A DNA stretch of 64,000 nucleotides from Baylisascaris procyonis (lineage: Eukaryota > Nematoda > Chromadorea > Rhabditida > Ascarididae), in assembly GCA_037389465.1 (NCBI GenBank), contig JAZARR010000250.1, positions 3,891,001-3,955,000 on the forward strand. The letters are read 5' to 3'. This document shows positions 1-14,650 of the stretch, piece by piece; position 1 is the first letter of the stretch, and every line of letters begins with the position of its first letter. The notes under the pieces are model-generated. The model did no database searches, was not told where the DNA came from, and worked only from the letters and a program-made list of their open reading frames with translations. The translations under genes and the position numbers were made by a program.

Positions 1-3000
1 GCTCTTGCGAACACTCCGAATTTCATGTTGAAAACAGCCTAAATTACCTTCCTCTTTAACCACTGAATACCTCATGAAATATCGTCAGTCATTAAACCTC
101 CCACTTCAACAAAATATCAGATTATCTTAGCGTTTGTGATTCTATATCATATTATATTCTGCAATGATATTTTTGCTCACCATTTGCTTAACTTCAGCCT
201 GACCGATGTTTAGATCGCTGTAACTATCCTTTGTGTCAACTGAATGATCTGTGATAAATTAGCAACAGTCGCTTCATTGTATAAACTAATGAATGAGTTT
301 TTATGATGCGATAGACCTCATCGCTATTGTTTATAAGTTAAAGATTAACAGATAATATTTTACAGTAGAAATTAAAGCACTCAAATTAGTCATAGATCAA
401 CAAAATATGAACTGATCTGATTTGCAGAAAACCTCGCATAATTTACCGCTACTCTTCAAAACTAGAGCGACTTATTATGCAAGAAGACAGTTTTCGATGC
501 GAGAAGGAAACTCCTGCTATAAGAAAGGTGTAGAAAGAACATAGGAGAGTACGAGGAGGAAGGAATGCGAGGAACTAAGCGAAAGCCATATAGCCGAAGA
601 GAGTAAAACGGTTTTTGCAGCAGTATCCACAACACTATCCTTTACGTAAACCTTCAAACGCAGAGAAATTTTGCGTTCACATGATGTTTTGCGAATATTT
701 TTGCTGATCTTTTTTAACGATTGCCTGCCTCTTTTATATTTTTTTAGCCCCAAACGTAGTCAGTTGATCTCTAATTTTAACGAAATTTTCCAATAATACT
801 TAAAATTTTATTCGTCTTATATCAAACGTTTTCTTTTCATTATGTTCATTGCTGAAATATTTCACTGCTTAATTGTGATTGTATAGTTATCATCTGCTTC
901 AATTCTCAAACGATTGAATTAAATTCTATTCACAATGACCAGGTATCGCAAAAAAATTTTTGATCCAATGAATTAGCCAACCTTAAAAGTTCAATGATGA
1001 ATTTTGCTCCCATTGTCCATTTTTTATAGTCTTTTTTTGCATTAGTGAAAAATACACAAAGGTAAAGCAGTGCGATGCAATTGTATTTCAAAAAGAAACA
1101 GCTGCTGATTCGTCATGCTGTCAGCAAAGAATGCAATAAACACACACCTTGCATGCATTCACCCTAGATGTTTTATTCAGTAACACAATGCATACCCATA
1201 TGGTCTATCTGCGCTCATGCACTTCGTTGTATCGTACGTCCTTCCTTCCCACTCAGTGACTCCCATCGGTTCGTTCCCTACAGTTAGATATACTCATCTA
1301 TGTTTATGGTGTTTTCTATCTTATCACATAGATCCATGACATCAAACTAGTGGATTTGATTTCACTTTATCAATGATTTGTTCCTTTTTATGTCCTTGAT
1401 AAAAATTGTTTGGCGCCATATTTACTCCGAATTTTTCAACGCTTAGGCACTTAGTTAACTTCAAATATTGAAAAACAAGAAATGCACTTAAATTGCGCTA
1501 TTTTAAGATTTGTGAGAGAAATGAAGGAGAAAAATAGAAAAGAGAGATGTGAAACTTTGAAACAGTGTGAATATTATAGAGAAGGTACGTGGACAATGAC
1601 CAGTTGATGGAGAAATAAATCTTCGATGTTACTAGATGAATCATAATTTCATTGATTATTAGCTTGCTTCTGTTTGCCAATTCAAAGATTGCCATCGTCG
1701 AGGCATTACTAACAAATGAGATAACATAGCTCGACAAATAACGCAATTTCCCGGTTGGCGACGAATGCAAGATGCAAGTCACCAATCAACATAGTTGCGA
1801 CCCCTGAAATAACGCTAAACAACTTAATAGGTCATCTCAAAAATATCTGAGAAAACATAGTTTGAAGCGAGTTGTTTTGATCAAATTGTATCTTATTACG
1901 TTTAAAAATATTTAAGCGCAAGCTTAATAATAGTGTATCGCGTCATGCAAATTTCCAATCATCCACGATTAGGAAACATTATGAAAATGAAAGCAGATAA
2001 TTCAAATTAATCAATAATTAGCTACCAAGTGGAAGTAGTGGAAGCTAGAAGATGGCTAATATAAATAGAACAGCCGATCATTCTACCGCGTTCTTATCAC
2101 TTTGTTGTTCATGACTAGCGATTAGCATTCCTTTGCACTGACTAAAAGTTGCCTTTCCGCACGCTTCTCCACTTTTCAGCTGATTTTTCCTTACCTTTCC
2201 AATCGATTCTATTTAATGTTTGCAGCCGTCATTCCATTCTTTTCTGCTTTTGCCTTCTGTTTCATCTATGGTTATTTAAAATGCTTTTAGAATTAAGTGT
2301 ATGATATAGTTGTTTTTTTTTAATGTCCCACATTATCGAATTCCTAAAATATGGTTCAAATCTAAATAAACATCGCGCAAAATCGTTACTATCAGGTGCA
2401 CAAGAAATGAAGAAACATCAAAATGTGGCCGATCAAGCATTTTTCAGTGAACTAATATTTTTTGCCACACCGTTTAGGTGTACTGTTAGAATATTTACTA
2501 ATGATGCTGAAAATTGTTTATGAAGTTCCATCGCATTTTAATGTCCCTTATTAGTTTGCTCATTTCAAGTGACGTTGTTCTTAGGGAGTAAATGCACCTG
2601 AAAGTGCAATATTGCACTGCAACGTTGTGACTAATTGCTTCACTGATACTCATTCCATTTGCACTTAATGATAAATCACATTCTTTATGATATGATTCAA
2701 CGGATGAAACCGAAGTACATTGCAATGAATAATGCAAAGCGAGCGCACTAAGAGAATAGGTTTTTTTTTGGAATGAAGAGTATCTTCTTCACCAATGTTT
2801 CAGGTCTCTAAACGTTCATAAAAAATAACGGAAATAATCTTCGCATCTCGACGCTACTATCTTCTGCAATTGAATTTTCGCAATATCCCTTTAAATAATA
2901 TTTCATCCATCAATGCATCAAAAAGTTATTCTTTTCTAGCTGTCATTAAAGTATGAAAATAGTTAGCCATCATATTATGAAATGTGCGGCAAATTTCGCA

Positions 3001-3339
3001 TAACCCTCGCATGCGAAGTTCCTTTCGAATGTGATCTTACTTTGGCGACTGCAAGGGAGTGTTCGTCGAATCGATTGGTCTGTTCAATAGCTCATCATTA
3101 GAATGACTGGATAAATGGCAATTTAGTTAGTCTGTCTATGTGACTTGCTATTGTTTATGTCTGGAGCTAAGATCTGTGACAAAGCTGTACGATAGGTGTT
3201 TGTGTAAATATGAAACATTTCATATGAATCATCGATTTTTACCCTCTTTGTTAGTGGATAGCAATTGTTATTTGCTAATACTCATGCCTATAAACTGGAA
3301 AACGACTGTTATTCTCCACAGACTTCATATTTTTAATCA

Positions 3340-4340
3340 ACCCGAAGAATTCAGAACGTTCCGGATGGATCCCGCTCACTCCAGATGGTTCCCGCTTGAC
3401 CCGCTTGAGTGGATGGCGTCAGGAAGCTGCACAGCAGACGCGTTTTCTATGTTTGAGGACAATTTATCACTATGAGAGCGAAGAATTATTCCTTGAAAGC
3501 ACCTGCTAAGATATATGAAGCTTACACGGCGTAGTTCCGCGTGCACGTTGCAAAGAATTTCAACAGCATCAAAAATACGCTGCATGCCTTGAGATATGAT
3601 AAATGCGACTAGGAAATCATCTGAGACTTCCATAGAATTTCTCATAGGTTTCCGAGGCAATTGAACCAAATCTGCCCGCTATTTTCGCCTTCGAAACAGG
3701 GGGAACATTGTTCCATGAAAGCGTCTCTTGAGGTATGTGAGGATTATGGCAGGCTAGATGGTTTCCGAGGGCCGAGTTCTTTGTCAGAAGGAATGACGTC
3801 AAATGGGAGTAACTGATGTGTCCTTGGGAGATACGAATGTCGATAACATACGTCAATATGAAGCAATTTCTAACGGATCTAGAAATGTAATCAACTACCT
3901 CCAAACGCTTTCAGAACTTTTCCCATAAGCTGTATGATGGAAGGGTCAAAGTGGACGTTTTCGCTGAATTAGAAGAACAAGAGATCGTGGAGTGCAGAGA
4001 ATTCCCCAACAGTGCAATAGTGAGGGCAGTGTTGCTTGGAACGGTTCTCTCTTCTTGAGCAATTACAGATCGAAAGTTGGGTGGGTCTAGTTGAGACTCT
4101 GATGAAGAACTGAAATATAGTGGGCTATAAGATGCCTCTCAAAGTGCACATCCTTGAAGGTCATCTTAATAAGTTCAAGAAGAAAATTTCAGAGTAGTTG
4201 ACGGCATAAGGTAAATTCCTGTATCAAGGATATACTGGACTTTAACTTGGTAATGGGCGTTATAATGGGAACATAATCGGGAGACCGCGCATATGGGCAG
4301 GTCCGAAGAACTTCTTTAAGGCATAATGTTAAATCTGGGA
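3340..4340. other. GC-richer patch with broken frames, possible old mobile element
   Basis: Base composition differs from both flanks. The + strand has a fragment KLYDGRVKVDVFAELEEQEI in a frame of about 57 codons (ending at a TGA near 4058), and the - strand two frames of about 95 codons. None extends and none matches a family I recognise. A degenerate transposon or gene relic is the simplest reading. Confidence 0.2.
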
Positions 4341-6171
4341 AAGCCATTCGGTTTTAAATATTTTCTTGTCATTTTTCTATGACTTTGATATAAGCTCGTG
4401 TTAACTTTTTTGCACATTTTGTTTCCTACCGACCTCATTTGAACGAAAAACGCGCAGATTCATTTGTTTTCTTATTGAAAATGAGTGAAACTTTTCTCAG
4501 TTAGTGTTTTTTTTTTTTTTTTTTGAAAAAAGGTATAAGTAGAAGAAAATATTATTCATGAGTCTTGTTTATGTATTCAGCGCTTGTATTCACTCGTATT
4601 TATATATTTTTTGTATTTAACGATTAAATCATAGAATGATGATTGCTGGAAGTATCATAATGCGTTCGCATGAGATTTCTTCAATTTCGTTTTAAAATTT
4701 CCACTTTCACAACTCATGTGGTTAGATTTCTATAAAATTGTTACGATATATTATATAGCTTCAGTAAATTACTTATATAGTTTTTATAAATTAATACAAT
4801 CGTTTGGATATGCCAATAGTGCAAATATTTGAATAGTCCTCCGGTTTGTTGTTGAAATATCCGTTTGAAAGTTCATAAACTCTCACTAAAATGCTGTTTT
4901 CAATTGCTAGTTCATTTCTTTATTGAATCGCGTTTCCTTACATATTGCTTTAAAAAAATCTCTGGTTATGCATTACAGATCTGAGGGCGATTTGAAAACC
5001 TGTTGATGCTGCATCATTCAGATAAAAAGTTTTGTGCACTCATTTGATGATTTATCGGTGTCCCTTAGGTTTTATAAAATTTCGATTTATTGATAGGGAT
5101 GTTCACATTCGTCCATCTTCTGCGTTTTCTCTTTTTCTACCAGCCACACTTTTAAAGATCAGTCAAATGATTTTAATTGATTGCACATCGAGGATAATTA
5201 GTGAAAGCTGTGCAATGCAGGTAACAATATTAACGATGCAAAGATAATGCAGGTAGTTTAGGTGATTTTCAGCACAGATTACAAGTCTGTAAATGCTGAA
5301 ATGATATATGCAGGAATATGAAAAGGTGTGAGATCTTTTGTATAAGGTTAACTAATCGTTTTCATTATTTTCAAACTCAGAAGATATTTTTTCACAAAAA
5401 AAAAATTGATGAATGAATGTAATTTCCTCTAATCATATAAATTTACAATCCTTATTAAAATAAGAATGTGTGTCATAATATAGAAGTAATAATTGATATG
5501 GAGGTGTGAATTATTTTCGCGATATTCTTGAAATGCTTTTAGAGAATTAACTTTTTCGTTGTGTGTAATTTGTGATCACGATTAGGTTGGTGTACTATTC
5601 TTTATAGCTCTCCAAGGTTAGCTTGAACTCTATTTGTGCTAATATTAAGCTAAAGTTTGCTAAACCAACAAACTTCTGAAGCAACTAGAGGTGAGTGTTT
5701 TCAATTAGTATGAAAGGTAAGGAGAGAAGAGAGACAGAAGGAAAGAAGAAGAGGGAGAGAATGAGTGAATGAGTAGCTGCAGAGAGAGGAGGAAGAACCA
5801 ACAAAAGGAAAGGGGGAAGCATATGAATGATTTGAGCACTTTAGAGGGTCTTCCTGACTGGAAATGCAAGAATAGTTGGCGTGTTCCCATTTCTTACTTG
5901 CTGGGTTGATCAAATTTCACGTATGCGTTATTGTGTACAAATAACGACTCCTCACTGTGTAACTAAGCGAATGACACTATTTCGTTAATTTTCGCGCATA
6001 TCGGCGGTGTCAGTGATCTTTCAAAAAACTTCATAGCACCTCATGAATAAATATTTTCTTGCGAACTCCGTCGTTGTTTTCCTCTTTTAGATATCAGTCA
6101 TGTCCGCGTTCTGAGTTTATGAATATTCCTTCTTTACCATTTCCTTCCGAAATCACAAGTACTAAGTCTCA

Positions 6172-6175
<4 letters not shown>

Positions 6176-6256
<81 letters not shown>
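6176..6256. repeat. (TA)n microsatellite
   Basis: About 80 bp of uninterrupted alternating T and A. Lies in the gene-poor region upstream of mevalonate kinase. Confidence 0.98.
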
Positions 6257-6260
<4 letters not shown>

Positions 6261-8302
6261 CGCAAAATGCAAGATCGTTTGCTTCATCAGTAAACAAGAT
6301 GATTCACCCCCTCTCGCTCCCCTCCCATCAACGAATGCACAACGACACGATTCCAGAATTTTGATTTATGAGTATCACTGCTGATTTAATTATGCCTCTT
6401 ACACACACCAATATCTGAAACATCCGATACAAGTTAATTCCGCTTAAAAGCATTAAGAAATACATCGTTGCAGAGACATCCGTGAAGCAAATATATCGAC
6501 GATAATCCATTAGATACTCATTTCTGTCGTTATAATGGATGTCACTTGCCATGCAGCACGATGCATTTGGATTGATCCATGCATTGAATCTATGAATAGT
6601 TCCCGTACTCATGATGCACTTTCATATGCTGCCGCCAAATGCAGCTGCTAACCAACTAAGCACATATCTTATTTCTCAATTGACCAGCGGCTTTTCGATG
6701 CTATTGACGTAATTGACACCATAGCAATGACGTCATGTCTCTTGAATATTAAAGCATCGCTCTATCATGAATTCATTCCCTATTTCCTCTTCTCCACCCC
6801 CCTCCATCCCCTTCATTCAATGATCAATCGAAAAGCATCTTTTGAAATCACTAACCATGTTTCAAAATAAAAAACTGTTGAGTGTTGTCATTTACGACCG
6901 AGTGATGTGTAATGATAGTAAATGAAGCATTGCTGTCCTGCAAATTGTAAACATAACACAACTCATATACGTCTGTCTATATGCATCATTCAAAGCAATT
7001 ATGCTGTCTTCATGGCGTCGTTTTCGATGGGTAAGTGGAGAGGGGAAAGGAAGGAAACGGAAAGCGAAGAGAAGTGATGCAGAAGAAGTCCTAGCGTAAT
7101 ACAAGTTCATATATTTTGTATTCCTTGTTAATGTCGCAGTTCATCGTTTAATTGCAATAAATTTATACATAAAAAATGGCATCGTAGCATTATTGGTGGA
7201 GGATCGTCAACAATGAAAGATTTTAAAGACAGGAAGTAGCCACCATGATTCTGCATAAAAGTCTGCATCCCGATGCATCATTTATAACTGGAATTAAAAG
7301 TGCCGATAGCAATTCGCCCATAGATAATGCATAAATGGACCGATCAAATTTTAGGTTGAAATCATTCAAGGTGAAGTGTTCGCATTATCTTTCTACTGAT
7401 GCAAATTTATTTTATCATATCTCAGCGCATTTCACCTTGTATATATCTGAGCAACTAATTGAGTGAATCATACTTGTATTTGCGAATGAATGTAGTGATG
7501 ACTGGCTGAATGATTCTCTATCACATATGTAAATTTTGTTATCATAGGTAGTGATTAACTGATAATGAGAGCAGCAGCTCGTACCTCCAGGTCTTTTAAG
7601 CGAAAAGCTTACGAAGATCGAGCTGCAATTTAATACTGTTAGAAGAGATTCTAAATAAAAATTAAAATTTCATCTGCAACATACACGTGGGTCTTATATA
7701 TTTTATTATTTTCCATTTATTTTGCTTTACTTTCAACTATTGTTTACTTTAAGCCATCTTCTTTCAAGCGTTTTTTCGCATTCGTTTGTGAGTCTCAAAT
7801 TTTTTTTATCCATATTGACTGGAAATTTAATTAGCGTTATGTGCATCCATTTTAAGGCTGCCTTTTTCCTTCAACGCTTACGAGTTGCTTCAAGCTGCAA
7901 CAGCTGCTGCCAACATTATAGTTCCCCCCCCCCTCCCCTCCTTTAATACCAGAAGCCTCGGACGCTACCATTTCGACGAGAATCAGAAGACGACTACTAA
8001 GTACTTCAATGAACGTTCAGAAAGAACGCTGATGGAATCTTAATGGTAGCCGTTCATTAAGCTGAATAAATTTCGAGGAAGGCACTAATTATTGGCCTCA
8101 TCTGCACAGATCTGTAATGCTTACCGTGAGCACTATTTACAATGAAACCATTGTAATGACGCAGAGGTATGTTTCACGAACATAGAACGGACACATATAC
8201 TAGGCATTCCTTAATGAGCACGTGATTTTACTAAAGAGAGCAACACGTGCAATTATATGTAACTGAAGAGTGAAAGGACGGGAAGGGAAGGAGATCTGAA
8301 AG

Positions 8303-8686
8303 ATGATGCATTCCACGAGCCGTATAGCTATGAGCAGCTATGACATCGTCACGCCCCCATCGCGACTGTTGTGGTGCGGCTCGCGAGCGGCCAGCCAGCT
8401 GCCTACGTTAAAGGCAGAACCACGACGCAACGCTGCTCACTATTCTGGGTTTCCACTCAATCGGCTGAACTCATTCGTGAGTGAGAGCCTCTTCGCTCAT
8501 CAGGGTGGGCAGTCCGACGTTTTTGAGCTGCCGCTTCTTTCACGTTTTTTTGACGAAGACCCCCGAATCTCTTCAAGGCAAACGAGGTTATCGTTATTGA
8601 ATTCAACATATACGTTGCCATCTCATGGAGCCATCTATGCTACATACAAGTTCGCTTTCATCGATGACAACAACGACATCGAATGA
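8303..8686 (+). CDS. Orphan ORF in a GC-richer island (127 codons)
   Basis: One of the longest non-repetitive frames of the upstream region, in a patch clearly richer in G, C and CpG than its surroundings. Reads MSSYDIVTPPSRLLWCGSRA from the third ATG, later FELPLLSRFFDEDPRISSRQ. No domain recognised. It could be a single-exon gene, an exon, or a non-coding CpG-rich promoter patch. Confidence 0.22.
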   Translation: MMHSTSRIAMSSYDIVTPPSRLLWCGSRAASQLPTLKAEPRRNAAHYSGFPLNRLNSFVSESLFAHQGGQSDVFELPLLSRFFDEDPRISSRQTRLSLLNSTYTLPSHGAIYATYKFAFIDDNNDIE

Positions 8687-11600
8687 AAACTTCACTTACC
8701 TCGAATTCTGTACGTTATTCTTTTCATCTCTGCATAATTATCTTCTAGTAAAGAAACTATTTGAGAGATAGCTGGTTGTATTGATGGCAAACGACTCCTC
8801 GAAAGTGGTCAGTAGTTATTTATGAATAAAACATTGCAATATACGAGATAATCAATTAGTCAATCAATATAATATAAATCGATCGCAGCTGTGCAATTCA
8901 ATTGTACACTAAGTGGATATTTGATAATATCACTTAATGATGTCTGCAATGGAATATATTATGCTTATAAAGCTATTTCTGTCAAATTAAATCTTTAAGA
9001 AAGTTTCTTTCTTAACTGCAACGAGGCAAATATATTAATTCTAAATAATTTGCAATAAATGAAACCTCTAGAATATCAGAATATTAGGCAGAAAAATAAT
9101 TATGAAGAGAACGAAAATGGATTCGTCTTCAGAAGCTGACTCCAATTGTTACATTATTTTTTTATTTGTTATATGCCTATAAAAAAGCACATAAAAATGA
9201 ATTTTTTGCACAAATTTGCTGCAAACTCAGTCGGGTGATTAGTGAAAGTATAAATAAATTATATCCTCTATTTGTTATTCATCTGTAATTTATGAAATCC
9301 GTTGGTCGGATAATTGGAATCCTATCATATCCTCTGACATTTTTATTCACTTCTCTCACATTGATTATGTTTTTTATGCATATGCATAAAACGTTACCAT
9401 AAAACTTTCATAAAGGCGTTAAAATAAAGGAATAAATAAATTTTAAAAATTTTCGAGGTTAGGCATTTCGTTACTTGACCAGATTCAGTATTGCCAGGTC
9501 ATTTTTGTGATTGTTTGGACTCATTCACAGATCTTTTATGCTGTCTGTCTTCATTTCGAGTACAATTATCATTGATGCTTTGAACTATCTGAGTGGTTTT
9601 CAAAGATCAATGCTGTTTTGAAGTTGAGATTTTTTTTGTTAATTCGTTATTCATTAATTATACTCATAAGCGTCAAGGTTTATCATAAATTTATTGATAA
9701 CAAAGGAGTTATCTCTAGAAATAGAAATCGCTGTAACGAATGTTTTTTTGTAGCAACAAATGTGATATCAGGATCTGCAGTGCTATTTTAAATTTAACTT
9801 ATGAATTTTTTTTTTTAATTTGTCAGTGGATTTGAGAAATTCATCGATAAATTCTGTTAAGTCGATGAATTTTGAGGAACTCATCAATGAGCTTTAAAAA
9901 ATTCGCAACATTCCAAGAATAATGACGAAATTTTCTCATCCTGAAAGTAGTCACTGAAAATGTACATTTGAGTGCACAACATTCATCTGTTTGCTCCCTC
10001 AATTAGCAATGGCGTTGGTCCTTCGATTAGTTATGCAGGCTGTTGATGTTGGCAATCGAGATCGAAAACAATCTTTAGGGATCTCTGATGAATTTCTTTG
10101 GGACTTCAACATTGATGCAGGCATTTGAGATGCCTGACTTCCGGAGCATCGAACAGTTTTTTTATGTGCCAGCATTATTACTTATAAGTTGACAGTTGTT
10201 ACTTTGGACGTCTATGTTGATGCAGAAAGCAAACAATGACTGAAGATCACGCTATGTGGGAAAATGAAATCCGGAAGTTCATATATTGAATCCTTAAATC
10301 CGTGTATTAAATCGGAATATTCACAGACTAAACCCGACGATTCACCCACTCTGAGCTAGGTGGTTTTTCTGTTTGAACTGGATTAACATGTTACAAAATC
10401 CATGCTAGCGATGATTTCAAAAATTTCGTCCGTGAAACGCATATATAAATAATAGTAATAATAAATAATAAGTAATAAAGACATCCAGAGTAATGAATTT
10501 GTATTTTAACTAATTCAGTCGCTCGTATAAATCCTTGAAAAAAAAAACTTTTAATTGATTTTTAAAGTAATGCGATTTGAGTAATTTGCTAAAAGTGTGA
10601 GATTCTTTTGTTATATTTAATTGATCATAACTTTTTTTTAGTTGAATCAACATAATAAAATAACATGAGAGGTCATGTGTTTAGTGGGAAAAAAAAGTTT
10701 TCTTTTTGATGGAATCGTCATTTGATGATGAAATGGAATAAATTACGACAGAAATAGGAATCGTTCTTGCGTAAAAAGTACTCACAAAGTATAATAATTT
10801 CGAGAATAGCAATCTCATCGCAAATAAAATTAGTGATCGAAGTGGGAAAGTGCATCCCTCATTTCGATGATTCTCACTTTGCATATAAAATAAGCGATGA
10901 AAATTTGTCTAAAAACAAAAAGCATGTGAATGTCATTTACAATGCGTCATATGCACCAAATATGATGCAGTGAGAAAATATGAATCTACATGGGAAATAT
11001 TCTGCAGTCATAACATTATTTTCTTTGCGCATTCTCTAACACTTCGCGATACTCAGCGTGTCCAAATTGATGACCACACAGTCAGACAGACAGACAGGCA
11101 TATGCACATACATTTCCACAGACATAACGTTGCCACAACGAGATTTCGATATACAATTTGCAAAAGTCAGTAAAAGACTTTGTGATACTGCAGTTATTGT
11201 AATACTGTAGTTAGTTACTGTAATACAGTGGTTTCAAAATTGGCCAATGAATAAATAACTGCTGTGTGTGTATTTACCTATCAGCATATGTCTCTTCTTT
11301 CTTCTATTTGCACTGAAACCAGCAGTAGATGAATAAGTCATATGACGTCATTTGCGTCTATAATTATAGTTCACCTTGTTCAGTGCTGAATGAGTTACTA
11401 AACTGACTGATGAAAGAGAAGCTGGAGCATAAGATCGGAGTCGCCTTGCTAACTTGTTTTTTCAACTATTTGAGGGAAAAGGTGGATGAATAATAGGAAC
11501 GAAACAGTTCCCATCATTCAAAAATTACTTCCATTCAAATATTTCTTCCTAGTATCTATTGAAGGCGTCGAAGTTTAGTTATTGCTTTTATAGGCTCTCA

Positions 11601-13816
11601 TCGCTTAATGTGCATCAATTTTTACCGGAATTCTTTTGAAATTAATAAAGAAAAAGATCGTTTGTGAGAATTGGCAAGAAAATTTTTTCCCTTATTGATG
11701 ATTTCTGCTGCATTTTAATGCGATAATTGTCATATTCGTCAACTCGTCAAGTTTTAAATGAAGGCATCTATACAAATAACAGTTTCAACGATAACTGCGA
11801 TATGGGAAATTTCCCAAAATTTCAAAAAAAAAACGAACATTCAAATTTCTCAACAAATTTTACAACTATTGTTATAGAAATCAGCAAAAATTATTTTCAA
11901 AAGTTTTCAAAGTTGAATGACGAGCAGAAATTATTGCAATTTAAGTGATGATGGAATCGATAATTTTCACCTTGAAAGTGATCCCAATTGATTTTTGATT
12001 GTCTTTAAGATCATTGAGCTTGATTTTACTTCTTTTTTTTTACAATTGGTAATTATTAATATCTCAAACTTAATTTTAATATCTTATTGGACTGCAGTAC
12101 GTTGGACACACTAGAAATGCAGTACGCTGAATAGATTCGATTAATTTGCATATGAGTTGATAAACAATATGCTGATTATATTAAAATAAAAAGCTTGAAG
12201 TAGCATCAAAGAATAGGCACGCAATTTCCTTCTTTCTTCTTCCTTCTTCAAGGGCAAATATAATAACTAAAATCCACTAAATAAGCTTTATAAAAAGGGA
12301 AGAAAATTTTAATGAGAAAATGTTGTACGGAAAAAAAGAAAGGACAACAATGCTTTAAGGAATTGCTAGAGGTGGATCTATTAGTAATTTCGGATACACT
12401 TAAACGGAAATGAACTAGACATTACGTGAGAATAAATTTATGTTAATATTGGGGAAAAATTTTATATTTATGAATAAAATATGTAAAGATTACGTTGTTT
12501 TATTATCGAAGAAAGATGCAAGAACGATAAAATGCAATCGTATATGAAAGATTTCATCGAAATCAAGCAATATTACGAGTTGTCAAATAAGTAGTCAATT
12601 TTTTATAAATGCTGAGAAATAAATCGAATGAATTCATTTGGATTTATTAGCACATCGAATACTTTCTCTTTTAATTTCCTATATGTGAATATTTCGAATG
12701 AAAATTGCATTTGTTTATTTCCATTTGGATAAAGATAACTGAAAAAAAAATCTTTCAAAGAAGATATAAAGTGAAGAAAGTAAATGAAACATCGAAAGAG
12801 GAATTATATGTGCAATGTTTGAGGGGAATGAGAAGATAGAAGAATGTGATGATTATTTACGCAGTTTTATCCTATTAGAAGGGGATTATTGAAAGCCGGC
12901 TGTCTGTTATGTTAGCAAATTGAATGCAGGATATGGGGTAATGAGCATTGAAGCATCGTACTAAGTGCAGCTAGTCAGCTGTTTTTTTAATGGATTCATT
13001 AATGCCTCATTCGCCGATAGCATTTGCTTGGCTATTTATTGTTAAATATCATTTAAAAAAAAAAACTAATTAATCTACTGGTACATTACTCATCAATAGT
13101 GATGGCTAAACACTAGATGAATGCTGATTGAGGAATATTTCCACCAAGAATTGACTCACCCTCGTCCCCTTTCCTTTCCCCCCATTTATCGATTTGTATA
13201 TGAGGAATAGTTTTTAATCGTATGCAATATCACACTGCAATCTTAGCACAGAAATTTTTGAATGAATAATTAAGTTTTATCTTTTTACGATTAAAATATT
13301 TGTGATCACTATAATTTGAATTTGCGTTACAAATAGGGAAATATATCCTCATTTTTTATGATCAAGCAAATTTGCGGTACAATAAATTAGGAAGAATGAA
13401 TATTGTTATCAGCTTATCAACGCTTATCAATAATCAATGTGCCAAAGGCATCTCTGCTGATATGATAATGTATGAAAATATTCATTAAATGGCGAAATCT
13501 GCTCGGTGGGTTCACATAAAATGGCCAATTTAGCATTGTAAAGTATATGAAAAGATGCATTTCGAGTATCAAGTTAAGCTTTTATGAGATGAGTCGAGTT
13601 TATTTGACATCTAAGTGTGAAGTCTATCACATTGGACGAATTGGGACATAATCAAGAGGAATAATATTATTAGATTATGGCTTTATGCCGTACCACGTCC
13701 ACATTTACTAACTTTAATCGATAGTCGACTCGGCTTGCCAAAGTCTTTCTTTAGAAATTGAGGGAATTCCCTAATTGAGGTTCAAAAATTTTGTTAAATC
13801 CAAGCATTCCATAATA

Positions 13817-13837
13817 ATCGATCTCTAAGAGATCGAT
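13817..13837. repeat. Perfect 10-bp inverted repeat
   Basis: ATCGATCTCT, one A, then AGAGATCGAT. Forms a tight hairpin or cruciform; no adjacent gene. Confidence 0.8.
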
Positions 13838-14454
13838 AGTCAATCGATCGAATTGAATAGCGGTTGATTATTGAAGTTTACTAAATTATAATTGAAAACT
13901 TAAAAAATTCAGGTTATTATTTGAATTCATATACATCGAATCGATGCAGTACTTCCATATCGTCTAAGAAAATGGTGGATGTTTCAATTGATGTGGGAAA
14001 TAGTTTGAAAGTTTAATTGCTTAATTTTTGTTTGTTTTCGATTTTGAATGGTTGTGGTGGTGAAGATGAATTAAATACCAATTTATTAGGCTTTTCAATA
14101 AAGATCGTCGAAGACGTTGTTATTGCCTGAGGCATTCATAAATGAAGTGTTAACTCGAATATGAGCCTCTCTATTTATCGTTGATGGATTAAAACGGCGA
14201 TAAACTATACTATCGTGGGCGAACATGATATTCTGTTAATAGGACATGCTTAGTTTTGAATGAATGGTACTATAGATATCACCTCATTTTTGAACAACAA
14301 TCAATTTCCTGGGTGGATTTGCAAAATACATTGATATAGAGTAATTGATACGCCTGCAAAGTAAATATAAGTGGAGAAACTCATGCGTTCCCATGATTTC
14401 TAAACTTTATCATTGGTTTCGAAACTTGGGTTCATTGTAGTCCTGATTGCTGTT

Positions 14455-14650
14455 GCGATCAAGACCAGGCCCGAGTTTAAACTGTTGCTGCATGGTCACT
14501 CGATTAAAGCCTGCCTTGGTCGGACACCCGACTTTAAGCCAAGTTGGGAATGAGCATAGGCCGTCTCCGTCTGGCTACGGGTTAAATCCCTACCGGTCGA
14601 GCAGTTGGCTATAAACGCAAGCCGAATTATACCCATCGATTAGATCCAGT
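14455..14650. other. GC-richer patch with short hairpins, class unknown
   Basis: Stands out from AT-rich flanks. Contains a CTTGG TCGG ... CCGA ... CCAAG nested pairing near 14515-14546 and gggttaaatccc near 14579, which resembles a tRNA B box (GGTTCRANNCC) lacking its C. No full tRNA cloverleaf can be drawn. Possibly a decayed tRNA-derived short element. Confidence 0.2.

Larger units (their letters stand above)
1..8302. other. Gene-poor AT-rich upstream region, part 1
   Basis: Contains poly-T/poly-A runs, the TA tract at 6176-6256 and the patch at 3340-4340. The short ORFs have no recognisable product and no matching splice partners. No RNA gene seen. Confidence 0.5.

Noticed and set aside
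6059..6364. 101-codon frame across the TA tract
   Set aside because: Mostly Ile-Tyr from the dinucleotide repeat; the same applies to the frames at 46934-47225.
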